The notes under the pieces were generated by a model, which made no database searches, was not told the origin of the DNA, and saw only the letters and a list, made by a program, of their open reading frames with translations. The position numbers and the translations under genes are program-made. 64,000 nt of DNA from an uncultured Bacteroides sp. (GTDB lineage: Bacteria > Bacteroidota > Bacteroidia > Bacteroidales > Bacteroidaceae): assembly GCA_948847595.1 (NCBI GenBank), contig CAQOGY010000006.1:62001-126000 (forward strand). The letters run 5' to 3'. This document shows positions 36,801-44,140 of this stretch, piece after piece. The number at the start of each line of letters is the position of its first letter. Position 1 is the first letter of the stretch.

Positions 36801-37120
36801 CCCGCCGATACATAGATAGGTGTGCCATATCCGTTTATTTCCCAATTGGCGGGAACCGGAAAGTCTGTCCAGTCCCTGTCATCAAAGTCCGCCCGATAGA
36901 AATCAATGATTTTTTGGTCAGGAACAGGAGTCCACCGGAATTTCCACATTCCATCCAGACACAGGGAGCAGTCCCCCTTTTGTTCAGTAAATGGCGTAAA
37001 TGCCGCCCGTGCCGGTTCCCGGTTGATTTGCAGGACATGATGATTTTCCCAGTCATGTACTGTTTGTGCCTGTATCGGACAAGCTATCAATGTCCCAAGC
37101 AATAAAGTATATATTTTCAT
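33839..37120 (-). CDS. Secreted GH2 beta-galactosidase-like enzyme (about 1093 aa)
   Basis: A full-length LacZ-type GH2 protein. Counting from the upstream in-frame ATG at 37138: jelly roll about 60-235, acid/base E496 in MGNESGYG, nucleophile E589 in MTSEYAHSMGNALGN, the LacZ-like block GGFIWDWVDQG, and a supersandwich near 830-1095 (WYGRGPQDNYPDR). ATG at 37120 is preferred: the shared operator ends at 37147, which would leave almost no leader for a start at 37138, while 37120 gives 27 nt, close to the 30 nt in the GH106 operon. The signal peptide (ending IQAQ) begins at this Met. Likely orthologue, from memory, BT0993; probable role is removal of galactose from a pectin side chain. Confidence 0.88.
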   Translation of the reverse strand: MKIYTLLLGTLIACPIQAQTVHDWENHHVLQINREPARAAFTPFTEQKGDCSLCLDGMWKFRWTPVPDQKIIDFYRADFDDRDWTDFPVPANWEINGYGTPIYVSAGYPFKIDPPRVMGEPKADYTTYKERNPVGQYRRTFVLPADWTAKGQTFLRFEGVMSAFYVWINGERVGYSQGSMEPSEFNITKYLYSGENQIALEVYRYSDGSYLEDQDFWRFGGIHRSIHLMHTPDIRIRDYAVRTLPLSTNNYQDFIFQVDPQFSVYRGFTGKGYTIQGVLKDASGKDVVTLQGDVEDILDLEHKASRMNEWYPQRGPRKTGRLSAVVKSPHRWTAETPYLYRLYLTLQDSGGKVIEQVEQPVGFRSVKIENGQLLVNGNPVRFRGVNRHEHDPRTARVMTDERMLQDILLMKQANINAVRTSHYPNVSRWYELCDSIGLYVMDEADIEEHGLRGTLASTPDWHAAFMDRAVRMAERDKNYPSIVMWSMGNESGYGPNFAAISAWLHDFDPTRPVHYEGAQGTDGNPDPKTVDVISRFYTRVKQEYLNPGIAEGVDKERAENARWERLLEIAERTNDNRPVMTSEYAHSMGNALGNFKEYWDEIYSNPRMLGGFIWDWVDQGIYKTLPDGRTMVAYGGDFGDKPNLKAFCFNGLLMSDRETTPKYWEVKKVYAPVLLGMENGALKVTNRNHHIDLSSYRCLWTLSVDGKEKEHGELILPEVAPGKTGTMTLPDFRSLSDKSSSNKRNKGKDVVKPAADCQLKVSIVLKSDALWAKAGHEVAWEQFCLQKGDLLSAGLANKGQLQIKEDDKTLQVSGRGFSVQWKKTVTGSMTSLIYNGKEMLAHSDDFPVQPVTQAFRAPTDNDKSFGNWLAKDWKLHGMDNPQISLESFDHQLREDGAVIVQVRTNNVYKEGKITTTSVYTICSDGTIDLKTTFLPQGVLPELPRLGIAFCLSPSYDTFIWYGRGPQDNYPDRKTSAATGLWKGTVDEQYVHYPRPQDSGNKEEVHYLTLTDKQNKGIRIDAVEEVFSASALHYTAQDLYKETHDCYLKPRAEVILSLDTAVLGLGNSSCGPGVLKKYAIGKKEHTLHIRITKK

Positions 37121-37146
37121 TCGTTCTTTTTTCTTCATATCAAATA

Positions 37147-37172
37147 GACGAACAAAACCTCATTTTGTACTC
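37147..37172 (-). promoter_or_regulatory. Shared enzyme-operon element, copy 2 (GH2-GH2 operon)
   Basis: On the minus strand it begins GAGTACAAA and ends GTTCGTC with the same 10-bp spacer as copies at 11142 and 46893. It lies in the 232-bp divergent gap between the GH2 operon and a PAS kinase gene. The rest of that gap is AT-rich, and no clear promoter for the kinase was seen. Confidence 0.65.
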
Positions 37173-37370
37173 TAAAAAAAGACTGATTAAAATATGAGAA
37201 TCGAATCTTAAAAAAAGAACATCATATTAACATTCAATATGTTGCGAATTAAAATAGCCGTATAAACAGGCACAAAAAGGCTTGTCAAAATAGTGTTATC
37301 TTCCGGGAAATGGCTTTCTTTGTCATGAATTTAATTATTATCCTGTACATTGAACGAAAAATAACAAAAC

Positions 37371-38873
37371 ATGGAAGCAAACGAACAAACACTCTACAAT
37401 GATGAATTGCTGAATATTCTGCCTGACGGAGTCATCATATTGGATATAAACGGAGAAGTCATACAACTGAACCAGCAAGCTCTTACGGAACTTCATGTAC
37501 ATTCGTCAGCCAACGCGATGATGCCTCTTCCGACCAACAGGATATTCAAGCTGTTAAATAAGAAAGAAGATATACTTTCGACCATTCTGGATGAAATCCG
37601 TCAGGGCAAAAAAACATATTCGCTGCCTGAGCATACATTTATGCAGGAACAAGTTGACTATACACAATTCCCGATAAGAGGAGAATTTGCTACAATGGAA
37701 AATGAAGAGGGTGAAAAAAACATCTTATTCTTCTTCCGTAACATTACTGTGGAACTGACACAAGAGTATATATTAAACACAGCCTTGCAAAGTACCAGAA
37801 TATATCCCTGGTATTATGACATAAGCCGTAGTGAGTTTACTCTTGACGACCGTTATTTCGAACATTTGGGGATTCCGGCAGGCGAAAATAATACCTTGAC
37901 AATGGAAGAATACGTAAATATGATTCATCCGGACGACCGGCAAGCTATGGCCGACGCCTTTGCCATACAACTCGGCGGGAATACAACATTCGACAAGACC
38001 GTACCGTTTCGCTTGCGTCGTGGAGACGGTACTTGGGAGTGGTTTGAGGGACAATCCACTTATATCGCCAATATATCCGGCCATCCGTACCGGTTGGTGG
38101 GAATTTGTTTAAGTATCCAGGAATACAAAGACATCGAAAACACACTGATTGAAGCCCGGAAGAAAGCAGAAGAAAGCGACCGGCTTAAAATGGCATTCCT
38201 GGCGAATATGAGTCATGAAATCCGAACTCCATTGAACGCGATAGTAGGTTTCTCGGATGTGATAGCTTCCACATATAATGAATTAAGCGATGAAGAACGG
38301 AGCGATTTTGTAAGGTTAATCAGCATCAATAGCGAACATCTGGTAAGGCTGATTGACGACATACTTGACTTGTCCAAAATCGAATCGAACACTATCAAAT
38401 TCACTTACTCCAACTATTCCCTCAAATCCATAATGAAGGACATAGAGAAAGAGCAGGCAATGAAACATATGCCGGGAATTGAAATAAAAGCAATTTTACC
38501 CGATGATGATATTTATATTACTACTGACGCTACGCGCTTGAAACAAGTAATATGTAATTTCATAAACAATGCCCGGAAATTTACAGAAGAGGGACACATT
38601 CATTTCGGCTTTATGGCTGATTCGGGAAACAGTGATTCGGTTTGCTTGTATGTTGAAGATACAGGAGAAGGCATTCCTCAAGAATGCCAAAAAGAAATAT
38701 TCGACCGTTTCTATAAAGTCAATACCTTCAAGCAGGGTACGGGACTGGGGCTTTCTATCTGCAAGACGATTGTAGAACATCTGCAAGGGAGTATTTCCGT
38801 TGCGTCGGAAGTAGGAAGAGGCAGCCGTTTTACCGTTACATTACCGCTCAAAAAACAGCCGGTAGAAGTTTAA
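37371..38873 (+). CDS. Soluble PAS-domain histidine kinase
   Basis: A 500-aa cytoplasmic kinase with no membrane segment. PAS 1 (about 8-125), PAS 2 (about 140-255, with the HPDDR and EWFEGQ blocks), a coiled linker, HisKA with H282 in MSHEIRTPLNAIVGFSD, and HATPase with NARKFTEEG, DTGEGIP and GTGLGLSI. It has no receiver or DNA-binding domain and no response regulator next to it, so its partner is elsewhere. It is divergent from the GH2 operon and its C-terminal half is close to the kinase at 47-49.5 kb, which is also divergent from an enzyme operon. Its 3' end overlaps the convergent AraC gene by 4 nt. Confidence 0.9.
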   Translation: MEANEQTLYNDELLNILPDGVIILDINGEVIQLNQQALTELHVHSSANAMMPLPTNRIFKLLNKKEDILSTILDEIRQGKKTYSLPEHTFMQEQVDYTQFPIRGEFATMENEEGEKNILFFFRNITVELTQEYILNTALQSTRIYPWYYDISRSEFTLDDRYFEHLGIPAGENNTLTMEEYVNMIHPDDRQAMADAFAIQLGGNTTFDKTVPFRLRRGDGTWEWFEGQSTYIANISGHPYRLVGICLSIQEYKDIENTLIEARKKAEESDRLKMAFLANMSHEIRTPLNAIVGFSDVIASTYNELSDEERSDFVRLISINSEHLVRLIDDILDLSKIESNTIKFTYSNYSLKSIMKDIEKEQAMKHMPGIEIKAILPDDDIYITTDATRLKQVICNFINNARKFTEEGHIHFGFMADSGNSDSVCLYVEDTGEGIPQECQKEIFDRFYKVNTFKQGTGLGLSICKTIVEHLQGSISVASEVGRGSRFTVTLPLKKQPVEV

Positions 38874-39715
38874 TGCCCCCTGTATTCCTGCGGAGTAACA
38901 CCCGTATGTTGCTTAAAGAACTTATTGAAGAAAGAGATATTATTAAATCCCAAAGATAAGGCTATATTCTTCACCGGCTCGTTGGTTGACTTCAGCCGGG
39001 ATTTGGCATCCATCAGAATGACGGATGCTATGACTTCCAGGGGCGTGTTTCCCGCCACCTTTTTTATTGTTGAACAGAAATGCGGCAGACTAAGCCCTAA
39101 ATGTTCGGCATAAAATGAAGTTCCGTGATGAATTGTATAATATTTCATGACCAACTTCAAGAATTCCTGATAAATCTCATATTTCCTCGACTGAGAAGAT
39201 AAATACAGGTTGTTTTGCATTTTATAGATTTCAGTGGCTCCCTGAAGATACATGGTAAGAACCGCCTTTACTATCTCCCTGTTTGCCAATGTCTTTGGAG
39301 AAGCATACGAAAGAATTGATGATTCATAAAACATCTTGTAGCTGCAAGCCTGCAATGGAGATAATCTTATTATCGGATTCTCCATAATAACAGGGAGAAG
39401 ATGTTCCGTAGACTTCATCAAGTTTATACCTTCTATGAATCCGGATGAGAAGCCGGCATAATAAATATGAATATCCGGCGAGAAATCAAGAATTTCCATA
39501 AAATATCCCGGCGGTAAGGTTATCAAGTCATTCTCACCGATAGTATATAGATTCCCGTTGATTGTTGTTTGTATTATCCCTTTTATACAGAGGATGAAAA
39601 AACCAGCCTCTATCCTGCATGGAAAGTTCTTATACCGTCTTAATAAATCTATCTCATATCCTTCTCCAACAACATAATCAACCGGTAAATCAAAACTAGG
39701 TATATCGCTCTCCAT
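38870..39715 (-). CDS. AraC-family transcriptional regulator
   Basis: A 281-aa protein with an N-terminal cupin-like sensor (GFFILCIKGIIQTTINGNLY, ENDLITLPPGYFMEI) and a C-terminal AraC domain (FYAEHLGLSLPHFCSTIKK, VKNIALSLGFNNISFFNKFF, HTGVTPQEYRGH). It probably binds a small sugar or aromatic ligand. Its own promoter carries a perfect 10-bp palindrome over the -7 box (39734-39760), suggesting self-control. It sits between two enzyme operons of the pectin locus; position matches BT0995 in my memory of B. thetaiotaomicron. Confidence 0.87.
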   Translation of the reverse strand: MESDIPSFDLPVDYVVGEGYEIDLLRRYKNFPCRIEAGFFILCIKGIIQTTINGNLYTIGENDLITLPPGYFMEILDFSPDIHIYYAGFSSGFIEGINLMKSTEHLLPVIMENPIIRLSPLQACSYKMFYESSILSYASPKTLANREIVKAVLTMYLQGATEIYKMQNNLYLSSQSRKYEIYQEFLKLVMKYYTIHHGTSFYAEHLGLSLPHFCSTIKKVAGNTPLEVIASVILMDAKSRLKSTNEPVKNIALSLGFNNISFFNKFFKQHTGVTPQEYRGH

Positions 39716-39733
39716 TGTGTTATTTTGTTTTTG

Positions 39734-39760
39734 ATTTCAAATATAGAGATTATTTGAAAT
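39734..39760 (-). promoter_or_regulatory. AraC-gene promoter with palindromic operator
   Basis: ATTTCAAATA (39734-39743) and TATTTGAAAT (39751-39760) are a perfect 10-bp inverted repeat with a 7-nt centre. The minus-strand -7 box TATATTTG (39738-39745) lies within it. A protein bound here would block the promoter. Confidence 0.6.
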
Positions 39761-39847
39761 TTCTCCCTCGAATAATTAAAATCGGAATATCGAATATTAA
39801 AATAATAACATTTATATCTTATTCATAAGAAAGGATCAGGATATGAA

Positions 39848-39892
39848 AAGCGGGACACCGGAAGTATATTCAAACTTCTTTGTGCCCCGCTT
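39848..39892 (-). terminator. Terminator of the GH138-like/GH137-GH2 operon
   Basis: AAGCGGG and CCCGCTT close a long imperfect stem whose inner part (GGAAGT/ACTTCT) also pairs. It starts 40 nt after the stop codon and is followed by TTTTC on the minus strand. Confidence 0.7.
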
Positions 39893-39931
39893 CTATTTAT
39901 TACTGCTTATATGCCTGACTTCCGGAAAGCC

Positions 39932-42900
39932 TTACTGAATATCCAATGCGTCGAACGCCAGACCATCCATATTCTCTGCCGAAAGCAGCACCTTATAATG
40001 TCCGGCATTAATATATGTGCCGGTTGTGGTACTCATCATTTTCCACTTGTCCGGTGTTTCCGGGAACGTAAGGATATCCTCTTTCAGCACTACACCTTTC
40101 GCGTCGATGAACTTCATCAATACAGGTATCGGTTTTCCGCTTGTATTCATATATTTAAAACGCAGGGCATAGACTTGCGCCAATCCGGTGGAGACATTCC
40201 ATTCGATACTGTTACCCTTTCCTTTGCTGAAAAACACCCCTGTCTGTTTACGGTGTTCTTTCTTTTGAAATTTACCTTTCAACGTAGCGGCTTCCGCTTC
40301 GTAGGCCACGCTGACACGGGCGTTCTTATCTTCAGGAAGAAGTTCTTTGGGCGTTTTTTCCATCACTTCCTTACTTGCTTTTTCCCAACTCCAATCGGAC
40401 GCGGAAAATTGCGCCGGCTTCAAATCCGTATTTGTGGAAGCGATAGCAATACCTGAAACCAAAGCCTGTCCTGCTTTCACTTCCGGGAAGTGTATCCTCA
40501 ATGTTCCACCTCTTACTGTCGCATACACCACTTTCTTACACACTCCGTCGTGCCCGCTTTCCGCCCATATATCCAAATCGTCTAACACGACAGAATCATT
40601 CACGGCAACATCGAAAATACGTAATCCTTCACAATCAGTGGAAGCACTTCCACCTGTTCCATGCCAAGGTTCCGTGAAATATAACTCAATGCGATAGGTA
40701 CCATCTGATACCGGAAAACGGTATTCCAGTTGATGGCGTCCGAAACGGAAATGTTGGAACAATGCCCAATCATGAGTACCGCGAATCGGGTCGTTGGTAA
40801 TACGTTGGCTTGCAAGATAAGGATTCAGTCCCTTAAAGTTTTCTGCCCACGAACGGGAATAATTCGTATTGTCCTGCAACCATGATTGACCGAAACTGTC
40901 TGTATAGTTATCGCCACCGCAGTTGATACGATAAATATAATTGTATCCTGCTTCCCCTTTCAATACAGGCTTTTCTTCCTGATAAAGAACTTCGAAATCA
41001 GGGGCTTGCTCCAGTCCGTCAAGTACTAACAGGTCTTCCACAACAGGTTTTCCTTTGTAGTAACCTACGGCACGAAGGACATTGTAACGGATGTCCCGGT
41101 TTTCCCACATAAAATGAGTACCTGTTCCGTTGTTCTTTTTACGTCCGAGAAAAGTGGATTTTTCATCAGTCACACCGTTATATAGCAATACTGAGTCACA
41201 GTTACTATAAGCCTCGATAGTGGCACGACGGCGTCCTTTCTCAAAACGGTTTGTCCATGTATGGGATACCAGATAGACCATCGGGTCTTTTGCTGCCGGA
41301 ACGTAATTCGCACGATACATATAATAGACGTCCAACGGCTCTTCCCAAGGGGTAACCAGTCCTTTATAATTGAACGGCCCTACTTTATCTATTTTACGAT
41401 ATGCTTCATCCGGCTGTCGGCGTCCGGGATTGTCATGGCTGCTATATATCCACTGGAACTGTCCGCATACACTGTCCTTAGCCTGTTCAGCCAAGCGAAT
41501 CTTAGTTTCCATCAACTGGCACATACGGCTTTCGCTCCATACTCCATTGACTTCAAATGCTCCGGGCTCCGTATGCAAATCTATACTTCTCCATGCTCCA
41601 TATTCTCCATTCAACAACTGATTGGGTTGAGAGAGTTCACGACCATACTTGGTCACATCTCCACCATATGTACCACTCCAATTCTGAACCACATTCCAGT
41701 CTGTACCTTCCCCGCCATTGCAAGTGGTGATGATACGCATCGTACGTGCAGTCGGATCCATTTCACGAATGATTTCACTGCACTCTTGCGCGAACTCACG
41801 AGGTAGTGTACTCTCATTCTGTAATCCCCACATCACTACCGATGGAGAATTACGGCGTTCTTTTACCCATCGGCGGAGCAATCCCTTGAAGTTCTCACGA
41901 AATTCCGGTGTGTCATACCACACATGGGCAGAAAATTGCGTCCAGAACAAGACACCCTCTTCATCCCAATACTTCTGATAATCGAGGTGATGCGGTTGAT
42001 GGGCGTCACGGAAAGCATTGAAACCTGCCGCACGCATTTGTTTTACTCTTGCGGCTACCTGTTCCTTGCTGAAAGCATGGCTTTGCCCGAACTGGTGTTC
42101 ATATTCGCATACACCATTAATAAATACCGGTTTTCCATTCAAATAGAAACGTCCGTCTCCGTCATTGCGTTTCACCGGCCAACTTATAGTACGGATACCG
42201 AACGGCGTAAAAATCTCATCCGTCGTTTTCGTGTCACGCTTAATCATACTGGCAAGTTTATAGAGATATGGATTCTCCGTATCCCATAAAACGGGTTTCC
42301 CGACAGGAGACTGCTGACGAATCACTTTCATTTCTCCCGGAGCCAACGTTACTTTCTCCACCAGACGGAAAACCTGTTTGCCATCCGCATTACTCAGTTT
42401 ATTGACCAACTCTACAGTTTCAGTTGTCTTGCCATAATTCTTAACTTCTGTCTCTACAAAAACATTCGCTGCCTTTTCATCATTCCAAATATGTACGCCG
42501 AAAGGCTCGATACGAATCTCGTCCGTTGCTTCAAGCACCACAGGGCGGAAGATACCCAACGGTTGGGAGCCTTCACTAAATCCCCATTCCGAGGAACAGC
42601 CGCCGCATACCCAAGGCATATCCGCTATCATTTCCGGATGCCCGGCCTTTACTTCCAACCGGTTGGTTCCTTGTTTCAAGGCATCGGTAACATCCAATGT
42701 CAATGTAGTACGTCCCACAGGATGGCGACCGAAATCCTGCCCGTTCACTTTAATGGTAGCATATGTACCCACTCCTTCAAAACGGAGAAAATATCGCTTC
42801 CCTGCTTTCTTATCTGTAGTGAAATCCTTCACATACATGGCAGTTCCGTGCATATTTCCATGCGTTAACTGACGGTATCCGTAATAGTCATCCCAATTAT

Positions 42901-44131
42901 GGGGAATATTCACTGTTTTCGCAGGCATCATGAAATTGCCCTTTAAATGGGTAGCTTCTGTAATCCAGGTTTTCCAGCCCTCATTCAATTCTGTGATAAG
43001 TCTGCGGTTCTTTGTTTCCGCTTTGGGGAAACGAACAGCCGAGCGTCCCATCGGCTTGCTTGTAGCAATAGCGATGCCGCGCTGTTCTGCGTTATTGACC
43101 GCACAATAGAAATGATAGACTACTCCGTCATGTTTCACCACATAACTTTTATGTGCAAACAGTTCATCATAGTTCTTGGAAGGAATAATCAAATCCGCTC
43201 CCTTCCAGTCCGTCCAGTTCACCAAGTCATAGCTGGCGGCAAACGTATTGAATGCCTTGTATTTTCGTGAAGGCTCAAAAGCGGAGAAATAGAACATCAC
43301 ATACAGATCCCCCATCTTTTGGATATGCGCGTCTCCTGTAATCGTTCCATCCGCTTCATGTGCAAAGACCGGATTTCCTGCGTACCGCTTCCATCTTTTC
43401 ATATCCTTGGAGAGTGCGATTCCTACACGTTCCCCTTTCAAATCCGTTTCGGGATGACGGCCGCCCGCATTGTAGAACATCACAAACGGTGCTCCCAATG
43501 TTTTGTCTTTATCCCAATAAACAGTGCTTTTATATTGAGTCAGTTTTTCCCACCATTGCGCATCCTTATCATGGATACTCAAAATCGGTTTATCCAATGA
43601 CTCCCATTCATGTGCGGTGGAAATGTCTCCTTTCGTAGATGCCAGACCGACAAAAAGCGGAGCTTTCACAGCTTCGTAACCAGTGCCCTCACCACCTATA
43701 TAAGTCATCCAATGACGACCTTTATACGTTTGCAGTTCATAGCTTCCACCCCACTCCATATCCGGCAATGCGGGAAAACCGCCGCGCTGGTTGCAATCCC
43801 ATTTACCATCCCGATAAGAAAGGATGCGCCCCAAAGTGCGCCATTCGAGCAGGTTTTCACTTTCCGCTATCCATGTCTCGTATCCACGGCCGTCCGTACC
43901 GCTCTTGCCATTATAAACGACATAAGTCATTAACCACTTGTCACCCTGACGAAAAACGGTGGGACAGTCAATCTTATGATAATTATCTGCTGGAGCGACA
44001 GCAAGCCCGTATTTATACGGTGTCTTCACTTCCTCGTAAATCTGTTCCATCCGTTCCTGCGGAACTTCATGTTGCGCAGGAACGGACAGGGCAGTTACCA
44101 TACAGGAGATTGTCAGTAATAATCTTTTCAT
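39932..44131 (-). CDS. GH137-like propeller + GH2 + malectin-like + CBM fusion (1399 aa)
   Basis: One very large secreted protein (signal peptide ends SVPAQ). Residues about 30-370 form a five-bladed beta-propeller like GH43/GH137 (DCPTVFRQGDKWLMTYVVYNG, GAPFVMFYNAGG, GDAHIQKMGDLYVMFYFSAF). Residues about 375-1030 are a complete GH2 module with acid/base E773 in LQNESTL and probable nucleophile E843 in NGEYGAW. A malectin-like (CBM57) domain follows near 1050-1235 (INCGGDNYTDSFGQSW), and a last CBM6/35-like domain near 1275-1399 (AYEAEAATLKGKF). From memory BT0996 has the same GH137-GH2 order and removes L-arabinofuranose and glucuronic acid from rhamnogalacturonan-II. It starts 10 nt after the GH138-like stop. 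Confidence 0.82.
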   Translation of the reverse strand: MKRLLLTISCMVTALSVPAQHEVPQERMEQIYEEVKTPYKYGLAVAPADNYHKIDCPTVFRQGDKWLMTYVVYNGKSGTDGRGYETWIAESENLLEWRTLGRILSYRDGKWDCNQRGGFPALPDMEWGGSYELQTYKGRHWMTYIGGEGTGYEAVKAPLFVGLASTKGDISTAHEWESLDKPILSIHDKDAQWWEKLTQYKSTVYWDKDKTLGAPFVMFYNAGGRHPETDLKGERVGIALSKDMKRWKRYAGNPVFAHEADGTITGDAHIQKMGDLYVMFYFSAFEPSRKYKAFNTFAASYDLVNWTDWKGADLIIPSKNYDELFAHKSYVVKHDGVVYHFYCAVNNAEQRGIAIATSKPMGRSAVRFPKAETKNRRLITELNEGWKTWITEATHLKGNFMMPAKTVNIPHNWDDYYGYRQLTHGNMHGTAMYVKDFTTDKKAGKRYFLRFEGVGTYATIKVNGQDFGRHPVGRTTLTLDVTDALKQGTNRLEVKAGHPEMIADMPWVCGGCSSEWGFSEGSQPLGIFRPVVLEATDEIRIEPFGVHIWNDEKAANVFVETEVKNYGKTTETVELVNKLSNADGKQVFRLVEKVTLAPGEMKVIRQQSPVGKPVLWDTENPYLYKLASMIKRDTKTTDEIFTPFGIRTISWPVKRNDGDGRFYLNGKPVFINGVCEYEHQFGQSHAFSKEQVAARVKQMRAAGFNAFRDAHQPHHLDYQKYWDEEGVLFWTQFSAHVWYDTPEFRENFKGLLRRWVKERRNSPSVVMWGLQNESTLPREFAQECSEIIREMDPTARTMRIITTCNGGEGTDWNVVQNWSGTYGGDVTKYGRELSQPNQLLNGEYGAWRSIDLHTEPGAFEVNGVWSESRMCQLMETKIRLAEQAKDSVCGQFQWIYSSHDNPGRRQPDEAYRKIDKVGPFNYKGLVTPWEEPLDVYYMYRANYVPAAKDPMVYLVSHTWTNRFEKGRRRATIEAYSNCDSVLLYNGVTDEKSTFLGRKKNNGTGTHFMWENRDIRYNVLRAVGYYKGKPVVEDLLVLDGLEQAPDFEVLYQEEKPVLKGEAGYNYIYRINCGGDNYTDSFGQSWLQDNTNYSRSWAENFKGLNPYLASQRITNDPIRGTHDWALFQHFRFGRHQLEYRFPVSDGTYRIELYFTEPWHGTGGSASTDCEGLRIFDVAVNDSVVLDDLDIWAESGHDGVCKKVVYATVRGGTLRIHFPEVKAGQALVSGIAIASTNTDLKPAQFSASDWSWEKASKEVMEKTPKELLPEDKNARVSVAYEAEAATLKGKFQKKEHRKQTGVFFSKGKGNSIEWNVSTGLAQVYALRFKYMNTSGKPIPVLMKFIDAKGVVLKEDILTFPETPDKWKMMSTTTGTYINAGHYKVLLSAENMDGLAFDALDIQ

Positions 44132-44140
44132 TATCCAATA

